The translations under genes were made by a program, and so were the position numbers. Under the pieces are notes generated by a model. It made no database searches and was not told the origin of the DNA. It saw nothing but the letters and a program-made list of their open reading frames with translations. Of a stretch of 64,000 nucleotides of DNA, positions 54,865 through 64,000 are shown piece after piece; positions within the stretch are counted from its first letter, which is position 1; every line of letters begins with the position of its first letter. Source of the stretch: an uncultured Bacteroidales bacterium (GTDB taxonomy: Bacteria; Bacteroidota; Bacteroidia; Bacteroidales; UBA4417); assembly GCA_903879715.1 (NCBI GenBank), contig CAIRMR010000016.1, forward strand, positions 1 through 64,000, given 5' to 3'.

Positions 54865-54885
54865 GTAACTTTAAAGTTACCTTTG
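54865..54885 (+). promoter_or_regulatory. Palindromic operator overlapping the HigBA promoter
   Basis: GTAACTTTAAAGTTAC (54865-54880) is a perfect 16-bp palindrome whose right end overlaps a perfect -7 element TACCTTTG (54878-54885). The toxin ATG follows at 54904. This is the expected layout for autorepression by the Xre-type antitoxin; the binding is inferred. Confidence 0.7.
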
Positions 54886-54903
54886 TATATTATTGAATGA
54901 CTC

Positions 54904-55245
54904 ATGGAGAAAATCCGCAAAATAATTGCATACAAAAACTATTTTGAAGACTTCTTAAAAGAGCAACCTATTAAGGTTCAGAATAAGATCTTCAAAATTT
55001 TAGAAGCAATTGAGACTTTAGAGAGAATTCCAACAAACTACCTCAGACTCATCGTCGGAACAAGCGGACTGTATGAAGCAAGAATTCAATTAGGTTCAGA
55101 TATTTGGCGTGTTTTTTGCTTTTTCGACAAAGGGAAGTTAGTTATCCTACTAAATGGATTTCAGAAAAAGACACATAAAACGCCTAAAAACGAAATTGAG
55201 AAAGCAATCATTTTAATGAAAGAGTATTATGAAAACAGAAAATAA
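54904..55245 (+). CDS. HigB/RelE-type toxin of a toxin-antitoxin pair
   Basis: 113 residues, matching the phage-derived Gp49-like/HigB group of RelE-fold toxins. The core reads YLRLIVGTSGLYEARIQLGS, then IWRVFCFFDKGKLVILLNGF, then KKTHKTPKNEIEKA. The basic and aromatic residues of this core (Arg in EARI, the Trp-Arg pair, KKTHKTP) are those conserved in the family. Such toxins cleave mRNA at the ribosome. The gene precedes its antitoxin (HigBA order) and overlaps it by 17 bp. Confidence 0.92.
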   Translation: MEKIRKIIAYKNYFEDFLKEQPIKVQNKIFKILEAIETLERIPTNYLRLIVGTSGLYEARIQLGSDIWRVFCFFDKGKLVILLNGFQKKTHKTPKNEIEKAIILMKEYYENRK

Positions 55246-55540
55246 GAACAAAGATATTTCCACCTGGTCAGAAATCAAAGACAGGGTTTATGGAAAAGAA
55301 GGAACTGAAAGACGTAACAATCTTGACAGAGAGGTTGAATCATTTAGAATAGGCCTTTTATTAAAGAAAGCACGTGAATCCCGTAATATGACCCAAGAAG
55401 AATTAGGCCAATTGGTTGACAAGAAAAGAACTTACATTTCCCGGGTTGAAAACAATGGCAGTAATATTACGCTTAGCACTCTTTTTGACATTGTTGAAAA
55501 AGGATTGGGCGGGAAAGTGAATATTTCTATAGAAGTTTAA
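55229..55540 (+). CDS. HigA-type Xre antitoxin
   Basis: 103 residues with a C-terminal helix-turn-helix (about 40-97): GLLLKKARESRNMTQEELGQ, then VDKKRTYISRVENNGSNITL. The N-terminal 35 residues are charged and probably bind the toxin. It overlaps the toxin gene by 17 bp and is the likely binder of the palindrome at 54865-54880. Confidence 0.93.
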   Translation: MKTENKNKDISTWSEIKDRVYGKEGTERRNNLDREVESFRIGLLLKKARESRNMTQEELGQLVDKKRTYISRVENNGSNITLSTLFDIVEKGLGGKVNISIEV

Positions 55541-55883
55541 TATTGAATGAATTACGCGCCATATTAAAGGTTTTACAAAATGGCGGGTCTGGAAACATAA
55601 TTGAAGCTTCATCGTCCGCAAAATCATTCGTGCAGACTAACCGCTAAGCAACTCGTAATCAGCCACTTGTTATAGCTTCAACCGAAAGAAATATTTTATT
55701 TGATTCTATTCTCAATCCGGCTCGTTGGTATCCAGCTACTAAGACCCAGGCCGCAAATCCCAAATCCCAAGTCACAAATCCCAAAATCTAATGTGCCCTA
55801 TTGTGCCTATTGTGGTTTAAAATCAAAAAAGAAAGTAATGATTCCCCAACCCCTAAATCCTAACTCCTGACTCCTATAAAGGA
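55541..55883. other. Low-complexity intergenic region
   Basis: No gene is seen. Bases of about 55740-55795 contain repeated CAAATCCCAA and CACAAATCC words like those near 8440-8500, and 55796-55820 contain repeated TGTGCC words. Confidence 0.5.
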
Positions 55884-57662
55884 TTAATCGTTCGAAAAAT
55901 CTTTCACCAGCTTGCGGTAAGCCGAAAAAACATTGGCACGGGATACAAAACCGATATATTTTCCATCCTTCAATACCGGCAGATTATAATGTGAGGTTTC
56001 AGCAAACTTCTGGGCAACATCTTCCATTGTTGCTTTCTGATCAACAATAGTATCAGGCATATACATCAGGTTGCGGATATACACCGTATCGTACTGGTCA
56101 TGCTCAAAAATTATATGCCTGATCTCGTTGATGAAAATAACGCCAAGAAAATTATTTTCTTCATCGATAACCGGGAAAACATTTCGCTGCGATTTGGCAA
56201 CCAGCTTTACAAATTCACCCAGCGTTATATCCGGACCTGTAGTGATAAAGTTTTTTTCGATCAGTCGTTCTATCGAAAGTCGTGACAATACGGCTTTATC
56301 TTTATCATGCGTTATAAGTTCGCCGGTTTCGGCAAGCCGTTTTGCGTAAATTGAATGAGGTTCGAACGGAATAATGGTTAGATAAGCGACTACAGAAGTT
56401 ATCATTAATGGCACAAAAAACTGGTAACCACCCGTAATTTCAGCAATAAGGAAAATGGCGGTAAGAGGCGCGTGCATTACCGCAGCCATTACACCGGCCA
56501 TACCGGCAAGCGCGAAGTTGCTTTCGGGTAAACGACCGTTCATAAAGAAATTTACCGCTTTACTCAGGAAAAAACCTGTAACCCCACCCATGAAAAGTGA
56601 TGGCGCAAACACCCCTCCTACTCCACCTCCACCAGTAGTTGCCGACATAGCTACTACTTTAAATATTAAGATCAGGACAAGGAAAAACAGTAACAGGAAA
56701 TAGTTATTTCCCATAGCGGAAAATATACTCCCGTCAAGTACTCGCATTCCATTTCCATCCAGCAGGTTGTTGAGCGTTTCGTAGCCTTCGCCAAATAAAG
56801 GAGGGAAAAGAAATACCAGCAAACTTGTAATAATACCACCGGTTACCATGCGCAGAAAGCCTGTTGGAATACGCTGAAACTGCTTCTCGATCGACATGTT
56901 AGCCTTTGTAAAATAGATAGATACCAATCCACAAAGCAAACCTAACAACGCATAAAACGGCAGATTACGCATAGTGAAAGGGTGAGCGGTGACTTCAAAT
57001 GAGAACAGCACATCACTTCCCATAAAGAAATACGCTAAAATGGCGCCCGAGGCTGATGAGATCAGAAGCGGGATAAGGCTCGCCATAGTAAGGTCAAGCA
57101 TCAGGACTTCCAATGAAAAGATGACCGCGGCAACCGGTGCCTTAAAAATACCGGCAAGCGCGCCGGCAGCGCCGCAACCTACCAGCAGGGTAATGGTTTT
57201 GTAATCCAGGCGCAGGTAGCGGCCCAGGTTTGAACCTATTGCTGAACCGGTAAGTATTATCGGTGCTTCCAGTCCCACGCTGCCGCCGAAACTCACGGTA
57301 ATGGTACTCGCGATCAGCGAGCTGAACATATTGTGCGCTTTAATGATGCTGTTGCTTTTCGAAATGGATTGAAGTACACGGCTGATGCCATGCCCTATAT
57401 TATCTTTTACAATATACTTAACAAAAAGGTAGGTGATGAGTATACCCAGAAAAGGCAAAACCAGGTAGAGCAGGTTGAAGCTCTTAATTGAAATCACAGT
57501 CAGTAAAAGCGAATGGCCCAGATGAACGGCATTTTTCAGGGCAATGGCTGCCAGGCCACCCAGAATACCCGCAATAAGACTGAGTATTAATACGAAATTC
57601 CGTGCTGAGATATGTCGCAATCTCCACGAATGAATTCTCTGATAAAACCTGCTGCCTGGCAT
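55884..57662 (-). CDS. ClC family chloride channel with tandem CBS domains
   Basis: 592 residues: a ClC membrane domain (about 20-440) with roughly ten helices, then two CBS domains (about 455-585). The ion-path motifs are GHGIS (90-94, in place of GSGIP), GSVGLEAP with the gating Glu132, and FKAPVAAVIFSLEVL. At the site of the internal proton glutamate of exchangers (Glu203 in E. coli ClC-ec1) there is Val186, as in true channels. Tyr in SIYAKRL fits the central tyrosine. Passive chloride transport gated by CBS-bound nucleotides is the likely activity. TATTTTTG at 57671-57678 lies just before the start. Confidence 0.93.
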   Translation of the reverse strand: MPGSRFYQRIHSWRLRHISARNFVLILSLIAGILGGLAAIALKNAVHLGHSLLLTVISIKSFNLLYLVLPFLGILITYLFVKYIVKDNIGHGISRVLQSISKSNSIIKAHNMFSSLIASTITVSFGGSVGLEAPIILTGSAIGSNLGRYLRLDYKTITLLVGCGAAGALAGIFKAPVAAVIFSLEVLMLDLTMASLIPLLISSASGAILAYFFMGSDVLFSFEVTAHPFTMRNLPFYALLGLLCGLVSIYFTKANMSIEKQFQRIPTGFLRMVTGGIITSLLVFLFPPLFGEGYETLNNLLDGNGMRVLDGSIFSAMGNNYFLLLFFLVLILIFKVVAMSATTGGGGVGGVFAPSLFMGGVTGFFLSKAVNFFMNGRLPESNFALAGMAGVMAAVMHAPLTAIFLIAEITGGYQFFVPLMITSVVAYLTIIPFEPHSIYAKRLAETGELITHDKDKAVLSRLSIERLIEKNFITTGPDITLGEFVKLVAKSQRNVFPVIDEENNFLGVIFINEIRHIIFEHDQYDTVYIRNLMYMPDTIVDQKATMEDVAQKFAETSHYNLPVLKDGKYIGFVSRANVFSAYRKLVKDFSND

Positions 57663-57670
57663 AATAAAAG

Positions 57671-57678
57671 CAAAAATA
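57671..57678 (-). promoter_or_regulatory. -7 element TATTTTTG for the ClC gene
   Basis: Perfect TAnnTTTG, 8 bp before the ATG, implying a very short leader; AT-rich context lowers confidence. Confidence 0.45.
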
Positions 57679-57817
57679 AGAATATAAACCGAAAAGTCCG
57701 GATTTAAAGAATTTCGGCAGTCATATATTCACCAGGGTTGAAATTATCAGGTGAACTACCTTGCCGAAAACAGATGAGCGATCATCGTAAGATTTCTTCT
57801 AATTATCACTACAGGGG

Positions 57818-57900
57818 AGAGGAATAAGACCCTGGATATCCCTCGACTTGCTTCGGCAAAAGCTCAGCAACCATCGCTCGGGATCAGTTCGACCAGATAA
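57818..57900. repeat. Degenerate GC-rich dispersed element
   Basis: The region contains CTCGACTTGCTTCGGC, AGCTCAGCAACC and TCGCTCGGGATCAG words, resembling decayed forms of the CTGAGC/CGAAG repeat near 15410. No gene is present between the ClC gene and the kinase. Confidence 0.4.
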
Positions 57901-57936
57901 TTTCAGTTCACTCACGTTCCTGAAATTATAGTCTCA

Positions 57937-60900
57937 CTAATTTAAAGCCAATGAATCTTCAATGATCTCAAGTAATTTTGCTTTACTCACCGGTTTTGTA
58001 ACGTATTCGTTGCAGCCTGAAGAAATAGCGAGGCTTTCATCTTCCGCGGTAACATGGGCTGTAAGCGCAATAATAGGTATATTTGGCATAAACGTCCTGA
58101 TTTGCCTTGTAGCTTCAAAACCATCCATAAGTGGCATTTTGATATCCATGAGTACCAAATTCACATCAGGGTTTTTTCGCAGGCAATCAACAGCTTCTAT
58201 ACCGTTTTCCGCCCTCATTACCCGGTATGAAGAGTACATCAATACAATTTCGATATATTTGTAATTGGAATCGTCATCTTCGGCAATCAGGATTAATGGT
58301 TTGGTTTCTGTTTCCGCAGGTTTGGGCGTGTCAACAGGTTTTTGAGGTGTAAGGATAGTATTCTCTGAAAAAGGAAGTGTAAAATAAAAAACAGATCCTT
58401 TTCCGCGTTCACTATCAATCCTTAAATTGCCTCCCAGTAATTTTACCAGGCTGTTGGCAATGGTAAGACCTAGTCCGCTTCCTTCGTATCCTCGGGTTGA
58501 GGAAACATCGGCTTGCATAAAGGCATCGAAAATCACGTTCAGCAAATTGGTTTTGATTCCGGTTCCTGTATCACTTACGGAGAATTCAATTTCTGTATCT
58601 TTTATTTCATATCCGAAAAATATTGTTCCTTTCTGTGTAAACTTGAAGGCATTATCGATTAAATGGCTTAAAATTTTTCGTAGTTTTTCAATATCGGTAT
58701 TCAATATCAGAGGATCAGCCAAATCAGGTTTCACAACGTTAAGTTCAATACCTTTTGAAACAGCTATTTCAGAAAAATCAGCATTTATTTCTTTTATCAG
58801 TTTATCCAGATTTGAAGGCCGCCTGCTGATTTCCATAGTTCCGGAAACGAGCATCGAAATATCCATATAATTGGTAATAGTGTTCAGCAGCCGCTTGCTG
58901 CTTTTTTTAATTACCGTAAAGAAAAGTTCATGATCTTCGGGAGTTGTATCGGGATTCAGGCTCATTTCGGTGAAACCAAGTATACCGTTGAGCGGTGTTC
59001 GTATTTCGTGTGAGATATTGTTAATAAATGCTGTTTTCAATTTATCACTCGCTTCTGCTTTAACAAACGCTTCCTGCAGATCCAGGATCGATTTTTGTCG
59101 CTGTATTGACAAACTCACCTGGCTGGCAATGAATTCAAGCATTTTAAGATCATTTTCGCTATACGCGTTGGGATCCTGATAATCCTGTACAACAATAGCT
59201 CCGTATGGCTTGCCATTCACTGTTAGCGGAACTCCAAGCCAGATTTCGGAGTCAGCACCCATAAGTTCAACTTCGCCGGAATCCATAAGTTTCGTAAAGC
59301 CATCGCTTTTCAGTAAAACAGATTTATTATTCCGAACTACATAACCGGTTAAGGATTTTTCTGCCGGCCAGTCAGTAAAAGTATCCTGTTCGTCAACACG
59401 ATAAGCCATTGAAAGCATATCAGTTTCTTCATTATAAAAAGCCACATAGAAGTTATTCGTGTTGATCAGTGTACTGAGTTCATTTTTAACGATTTCGAGC
59501 AAGTGATGTATATCGGTAGTTTCGAATATCTGCCGCGAGATATTAAACAAAACTGTCTGAAGACCTTCGCTATGTTTACGCTCAGTGATATCTTCCTTTA
59601 CACTAAGAAAATGTGTTATTTCGCCATCCGGATTTTTTATTGGCGAAATAGAGGCTCTTTCCCAGTAAAGTTCCCCGTTTTTCTTCCGGTTATGAAACTC
59701 GCCCTTCCATTCATTCCCTGACTTTATTGTGTCCCACAATACTTTATATCCTTCGGCTGTAGTTTCACCTGATTTAAGTACACGTGGATTTTCACCAATA
59801 AGTTCATCGCTCGTATAGCCCGAAATCCGGCATGCGGCGGGGTTCGCGTACTCAATAATACCATTGGTATCGGTAACTACTATTGATTCGGGACTTTGCA
59901 GTACAACCTGAGAGAGTTTCTGGAGTTCCTGTTCGGCTGCTTTACGTTCAGTAATATCGCGCTCAACAACAACCATTCCTTTGGGCTGGCCGTTAGTATC
60001 AAAATTCGGTATTTTAATGCTGTCGAATATCATAAAAGTACCATCCGGGCGGGGAATGGTTTTATCTGTACGATTTGGGACGCGCTGTTCCCAGGCAATG
60101 TTGTCTGTAGCCTCACACTGCAAAAAAACTTCCCTGTAGAAACTGTTGTATTCAGCAAGTTCCCTGTCGGTTTTTCCAAAATAATCAACACCCTGGAGGC
60201 CAAACAGGTTAATAGCATACTCATTTGCGACAAGCCACCGGCCTTTGCCGTCCTTAAAACAAACAAAATCGGGCATGGCATTAATCAGTATGCGCAATTG
60301 TTCTTCACTGTTTTTCAGGTTTTCTTCGGCTTCAGTTTTCTTTTTTTGTTGTTCAAGGTTATTAAGGGCCAGCCCAAGGTCATCTGAAATTTCAGTAAAA
60401 AGTTCTATTTCTTCTTTATCATTGACTAATTCCTTTGGCAGTGTAACAGCTATATATCCATGTAAACGGCTCTGGTATAGCACTTTTGAAATAATGGCGC
60501 CTCTGCTTAAATCCATGTTGTACATCGGGCACTCAGAACAATCTCTGCAATCAGCTATAGGGTTGATGTTCCCCTCATTTTCTTTGAGATATTTCATGCA
60601 TTCCGGGATGGTTCCTGCGCGAAATTGTGCGATGAAAGCATCAAAGTTTTCTGTTATTCCTGCCGAAGCAGCATCGAGGAATAATCCTTCAGGATCAAGG
60701 GTCAGAAACCATGAACTCGAATAAGCCCTGGTCGAAATCAGCGTTTCGCAGGTCTTCTTTAATAAATCGGTCGAAGAATTTACCCGTACAATAAGCTGAT
60801 TTACATCGCGTATAGCTTTCAGGATTGCATTCAGATGATTAATACGGAGTTCCATCCTGTTTTTATGCAGGGCCATTTCAATGTTCGAATGCAATTCACG

Positions 60901-61227
60901 CTCCTGGAATGGTTTCAGTATGTAGCCGAAGGGTTCGGTTATTTTTGCACGATCCAGAATATTGGTATCCGAGTAGGCTGTAAGGTAAATGACAGGCAGT
61001 TGGTACTTTTCCTTCACTTCGGTAGCCAGTTCGATGCCGTCTTTGTTACCTTTCAGGTAAATATCCATAAGCACAAGATCAGGCATAACAGCCTGCAGAC
61101 TTTTATAAAAAGTGTCTGCAGAAGATGCCATACCTGTAACCTCGTACCCCATATTTTCCAGGGTATTTTTTAAATCCTCGGCAGTAATTCTTTCGTCCTC
61201 AACAATCAGGATTTTATTTTTTGTCAT
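57937..61227 (-). CDS. REC-GAF-PAS-PAS-GAF hybrid histidine kinase with C-terminal receiver
   Basis: 1096 residues from ATG 61227 (KILIVEDER start); the frame extends 23 codons further, but those overlap the upstream kinase. Order: receiver with Asp55 (LVLMDIYLKG); a GAF-like domain with a Cys cluster of the form C-x2-C-x2-CP (ADCRDCSECP); two PAS domains; a GAF domain; HisKA with His740 (NISHEIRTPLNGI); an ATPase domain (DTGTGIK, GSGLGLTIANSL); and a terminal receiver with Asp1028 (LVLMDIKMPLMDG). The Cys cluster might bind metal or sense redox. It overlaps the upstream CHASE kinase gene by 14 bp, so its N-terminal receiver probably takes phosphate from that kinase. Confidence 0.93.
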   Translation of the reverse strand: MTKNKILIVEDERITAEDLKNTLENMGYEVTGMASSADTFYKSLQAVMPDLVLMDIYLKGNKDGIELATEVKEKYQLPVIYLTAYSDTNILDRAKITEPFGYILKPFQERELHSNIEMALHKNRMELRINHLNAILKAIRDVNQLIVRVNSSTDLLKKTCETLISTRAYSSSWFLTLDPEGLFLDAASAGITENFDAFIAQFRAGTIPECMKYLKENEGNINPIADCRDCSECPMYNMDLSRGAIISKVLYQSRLHGYIAVTLPKELVNDKEEIELFTEISDDLGLALNNLEQQKKKTEAEENLKNSEEQLRILINAMPDFVCFKDGKGRWLVANEYAINLFGLQGVDYFGKTDRELAEYNSFYREVFLQCEATDNIAWEQRVPNRTDKTIPRPDGTFMIFDSIKIPNFDTNGQPKGMVVVERDITERKAAEQELQKLSQVVLQSPESIVVTDTNGIIEYANPAACRISGYTSDELIGENPRVLKSGETTAEGYKVLWDTIKSGNEWKGEFHNRKKNGELYWERASISPIKNPDGEITHFLSVKEDITERKHSEGLQTVLFNISRQIFETTDIHHLLEIVKNELSTLINTNNFYVAFYNEETDMLSMAYRVDEQDTFTDWPAEKSLTGYVVRNNKSVLLKSDGFTKLMDSGEVELMGADSEIWLGVPLTVNGKPYGAIVVQDYQDPNAYSENDLKMLEFIASQVSLSIQRQKSILDLQEAFVKAEASDKLKTAFINNISHEIRTPLNGILGFTEMSLNPDTTPEDHELFFTVIKKSSKRLLNTITNYMDISMLVSGTMEISRRPSNLDKLIKEINADFSEIAVSKGIELNVVKPDLADPLILNTDIEKLRKILSHLIDNAFKFTQKGTIFFGYEIKDTEIEFSVSDTGTGIKTNLLNVIFDAFMQADVSSTRGYEGSGLGLTIANSLVKLLGGNLRIDSERGKGSVFYFTLPFSENTILTPQKPVDTPKPAETETKPLILIAEDDDSNYKYIEIVLMYSSYRVMRAENGIEAVDCLRKNPDVNLVLMDIKMPLMDGFEATRQIRTFMPNIPIIALTAHVTAEDESLAISSGCNEYVTKPVSKAKLLEIIEDSLALN

Positions 61228-64000
61228 ATACGGGATAGGGATTAAAAGCAATCGTAAAAATAGTACCTTTTTTATTATCAATTTCAATTTCTCCATCTAA
61301 CTGTTCAGTGGCAAGTATCCGGATAAGGTAAAGACCCAGTGACAAGGAGTCCGTGATGGCATAATCTTCCGGTAATCCTATTCCATTATCCCCTATACTT
61401 ATCTGCAAGTATTTGTCAGGCAAAGTCTTAAGTTTTATGAAAATTTCAGGTTTTTGCTTAGTAACCCGGTCTTTTGGAAAAGCATATTTCAGGCTGTTTG
61501 AAATAATCTCATTCAAGATTAAACCGTAAGGGATGGCGTAAACAAGCGGAATATTAATATCCACTATTTGGGTGCTTATATGAATTTTCTGAGGATCAGC
61601 AAGGTAAACCCTGAATAACTCAGTAACCAGTGAACGGGTATATTCTTTGATGTTTATCTCGGCAAAATTACCTGTTTGATAGAGCTTCTCATGAACCAGA
61701 GCAATGGAACGGATCCGGTTACGGGATTGCTCCAGGATTTCCTTAATTGACTTGTCGGTAATTTTATTAGCCTGCAGGTTTAGCAGGCTCGAAACCACCT
61801 GCAGGTTGTTTTTTACCCTGTGATGAACTTCCCTGAGAAGGATTTCCTTTTCATGTAAGGCGGCCTTAATGGTATCGCCGGCTAATTTGCGGCTGGTGAT
61901 ATCAATGGAATAACCCGCCAGGTACATGGGTTTACCCTCAATATAAATAGGAAATTTCGTGGTTGAATAATATCGGCCATTCATTTCTTCTTCCATATCA
62001 GTTTGTTTTCCATTATTTAATATACTGATGTCATCCGCAATCATTTTCTTTGCAAGCGCGGAAGGAAAAATATCGTCCATAGTTTTGCCTAGTAATTCAT
62101 CCAGAGGTCGGCCAAGCATTTGCTCAAAATTACGACTTAACCTGAGCGACCTGATCTGTTTATCCTTAAAAAACACATAGATCGGGCTGTTGAGCATAAA
62201 CTGGTTAAAAATCTCCTGGCTTTCGAGCAATGATTCCTCCGCGCTTTTACGTTCGTTAATATTATTTATCATAACCAGCAGCGAAATGAATTCACCGGCT
62301 TTGTTATACATAACGCTTACCTGGACCAGGCCCCATACTTTCTTTTTAAACTTTGTTATATATTTTTTCTCGGTGTGGTATAATGCTATTTCGTGATTAA
62401 GCAGGCGTTGAACCTGCTGAATGTCCTGTTCAATATATTCAGGATCAGAAATATCGGCAAAAGTCATATTTTTCAGTTCAGCTTCGGAGTATCCAAGTAA
62501 TGCAACGAAGGCTTTGTTAACCTGAGTAAACCTGAAATCGGCATTTACAAGTGCCATTGCTATAGATCCATCTTCAAAAATAAGACGAAAATGTTCTTCT
62601 CTTTCCTGGAGTTTTCGCTCAGCTAATTTCTGTTCTGTAATATCTTTTGCTATTGCCAAAACGTTTACTTCTTCATTTTTGGTAAGAACAGGAACAAAGG
62701 ATTCTTCATACACTCTCATTTCACCATTGTTTCCTAAAGCGGTATGTTCAAATTTAACAGGTCGCCAGCTGCTGATACTTTCATTGTATTTCAATCTAAA
62801 AAGATCCGTTGTTCCAGGAGCCAGGAATTCATAAATGGAATGTCCCACTATATCTTTTTCGGAGAATCCTTCGGCAAAATGATTCAAAAACAGATACTTA
62901 CCATCTTTATCGTGTAGTGCTATGTAATCGGGTGAATTACTGACCAGCGAACGCCATTTCTCTTCGCTTTCACGTAATGATTCTTCGGCAAGTTTGCGTT
63001 CAGTAATATCGCGTACTACTGCTATTATCTTTTGTGTTGTATCATATTCAAAAGTACTTGTGCTTATTTCAACAGGAAAAACTGTAGAATCCTTTTTTTT
63101 GTGATATTGATCCTGAAGGAATGGTTGTTCTAAGACTTCACTATTTTCAGGTGGGCTCTTCTGAAATTTTATATCCGGATTGGTCAGCCTGACAAATTCA
63201 TCGTGAGTATAACCATATTGTTCCAATGCTTTATGGTTTATCTCTTCAATTTTACCTGTTTTACTGTCGGAAACAAAAACAGCATCGGGTATAGCATTGT
63301 AAAGCGCAATATGTTTATCAAGATTTTCTTTAAGGTTGCGGGCAAGCAGTGTTGTTAACTCCAGGCGGGAACGGTTTTTAATCAAAAGTAAAGCAAGTAT
63401 GAAAATGAGAAGACTTATAGCTATTCCTCCAAACAAAACCAGGATAACTTCCTTGTAAAGATAAAAAGACGGTCGCTCCATATTCTTTGAGAAATACAAG
63501 GTCCAGTGTTTGCCTTTAAAGTCGACTGGTAATAGCAATTTCATTGCAGCTGAACCGGCAAATCTTATTTTTTGAACCGATTGACTGTCAAACAATAATG
63601 CCTGCTGAATTACACTGTCGTTATCATAAATCTGCATGCGTATTCGCCCTTTTAGTTTATCCTGGTAGTTCCCAAGTACACCGGACATAAAGTCATTCAT
63701 TCGGTAAGGGCTGTAGGACCATCCTTTTATAGCGCGGCGGCGTTCCGCCACTGTACTGATGGGCATGCCCTGCCGGTAAACAGGTACATACATCAGAGTA
63801 CCCGCCTGAATATCAGTATTGGATTCCTGAACAAGCTTAACTTTACCCGACAAGGATGCAATATTTAAATCACGGGCCTTTTCCATAGCCTCGCGGCGAA
63901 CAGGTTCCGAGAACATATCATATCCAAAAGCCTGGAGGTTACGACCTGTGAAGGGCTCTATGTATATTATTGACGTGTATATTTCGCGTTTCCCTTCCGG
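61214..64000 (-). CDS. CHASE-domain sensor kinase with HisKA_2 (5' end outside the window)
   Basis: The frame is open to base 64000, so the N-terminus is missing; 928 or more residues are visible. At the edge it encodes the CHASE-domain segment YIEPFTGRNLQAFGYDMFSE, continuing with RREAMEKARD and AGTLMYVPVYRQG. A membrane helix (about 150-180 residues after the ATG at 63916) follows, then four PAS domains and a HisKA_2 domain with the His of LREVHHRVKNNLQ, and an ATPase domain (NEIISNSLKYAF, DNGIGLPED). CHASE domains bind small extracellular ligands. HisKA_2 kinases often act on stand-alone or N-terminal receivers, as in the overlapping next gene. ATG 63916 is internal to the CHASE domain and not the real start. 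Confidence 0.93.
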   Translation of the reverse strand, partial: PEGKREIYTSIIYIEPFTGRNLQAFGYDMFSEPVRREAMEKARDLNIASLSGKVKLVQESNTDIQAGTLMYVPVYRQGMPISTVAERRRAIKGWSYSPYRMNDFMSGVLGNYQDKLKGRIRMQIYDNDSVIQQALLFDSQSVQKIRFAGSAAMKLLLPVDFKGKHWTLYFSKNMERPSFYLYKEVILVLFGGIAISLLIFILALLLIKNRSRLELTTLLARNLKENLDKHIALYNAIPDAVFVSDSKTGKIEEINHKALEQYGYTHDEFVRLTNPDIKFQKSPPENSEVLEQPFLQDQYHKKKDSTVFPVEISTSTFEYDTTQKIIAVVRDITERKLAEESLRESEEKWRSLVSNSPDYIALHDKDGKYLFLNHFAEGFSEKDIVGHSIYEFLAPGTTDLFRLKYNESISSWRPVKFEHTALGNNGEMRVYEESFVPVLTKNEEVNVLAIAKDITEQKLAERKLQEREEHFRLIFEDGSIAMALVNADFRFTQVNKAFVALLGYSEAELKNMTFADISDPEYIEQDIQQVQRLLNHEIALYHTEKKYITKFKKKVWGLVQVSVMYNKAGEFISLLVMINNINERKSAEESLLESQEIFNQFMLNSPIYVFFKDKQIRSLRLSRNFEQMLGRPLDELLGKTMDDIFPSALAKKMIADDISILNNGKQTDMEEEMNGRYYSTTKFPIYIEGKPMYLAGYSIDITSRKLAGDTIKAALHEKEILLREVHHRVKNNLQVVSSLLNLQANKITDKSIKEILEQSRNRIRSIALVHEKLYQTGNFAEINIKEYTRSLVTELFRVYLADPQKIHISTQIVDINIPLVYAIPYGLILNEIISNSLKYAFPKDRVTKQKPEIFIKLKTLPDKYLQISIGDNGIGLPEDYAITDSLSLGLYLIRILATEQLDGEIEIDNKKGTIFTIAFNPYPVYDKK

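Overview
The window looks like chromosomal DNA of a free-living or uncultured member of the Bacteroidota, probably near the Bacteroidales/Marinilabiliales. The signs are: a type IX secretion (T9SS) C-terminal sorting domain; a TonB-dependent receptor with a carboxypeptidase-like N-terminal domain; a 'two-component propeller' kinase; the core gene order DUF4271-hemD-rnpA-yidD-ctp; and many start sites preceded by the Bacteroidota -7 element TAnnTTTG. No tRNA, rRNA, transposase, prophage or CRISPR array was recognised. Composition and coding style look uniform by eye.

Layout. 0.4-5.4 kb: a GIN-domain/barrel envelope protein, yebC, and a BlaI-type repressor with an M56/TonB sensor and a small exported protein. 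5.7-7.9 kb: a 3-hydroxyacyl-CoA dehydrogenase-like gene and ackA (minus strand). 8.0-8.6 kb: a 96-bp tandem repeat. 8.6-16.4 kb: DUF4271, hemD, rnpA, yidD, a C-terminal processing protease, an O-antigen-ligase-like protein, cytidine deaminase and a ChaN-like protein. 16.4-18.7 kb: GtrA and an M28 peptidase. 18.9-25.2 kb: a probable haem-acquisition locus on the minus strand, with a small His-rich protein, a T9SS-exported HmuY-like protein, a TonB receptor and a HmuY-like lipoprotein; a flavodoxin with its own promoter lies upstream. 25.3-29.9 kb: a NarL-type two-component pair, a thioredoxin-like protein, an Asp-box lipoprotein and panC. 30.4-34.2 kb: two soluble PAS kinases without an adjacent regulator. 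34.3-41.3 kb: an outer-membrane lipid and wall block (LptD, amidase, MlaD, OstA-like). 41.5-45.2 kb: archaeal-type gatE and gatD. 45.2-52.2 kb: a propeller kinase and a six-PAS hybrid kinase. 52.8-57.7 kb: a DUF255 protein, a HigBA-type toxin-antitoxin pair and a ClC channel. 57.9-64.0 kb: a REC-PAS-GAF hybrid kinase and a CHASE kinase that runs off the right edge.

The most notable points are: (1) a complete GatD/GatE pair, classically an archaeal tRNA-dependent amidotransferase, in a bacterial chromosome; (2) a haem-uptake operon in which two HmuY-like proteins with different export routes (lipoprotein and T9SS) flank one TonB receptor carrying haem-receptor-like motifs; (3) a hydroxyacyl-CoA dehydrogenase paralogue that has lost several active-site residues; (4) repressor operators lying directly on TAnnTTTG promoters at the BlaI and HigBA loci; and (5) a dispersed repeat present at both ends of a 43-kb interval, with a 100-bp palindromic insertion in one copy. 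Seven histidine kinases lie in the window and most of the sensory capacity is PAS-based.
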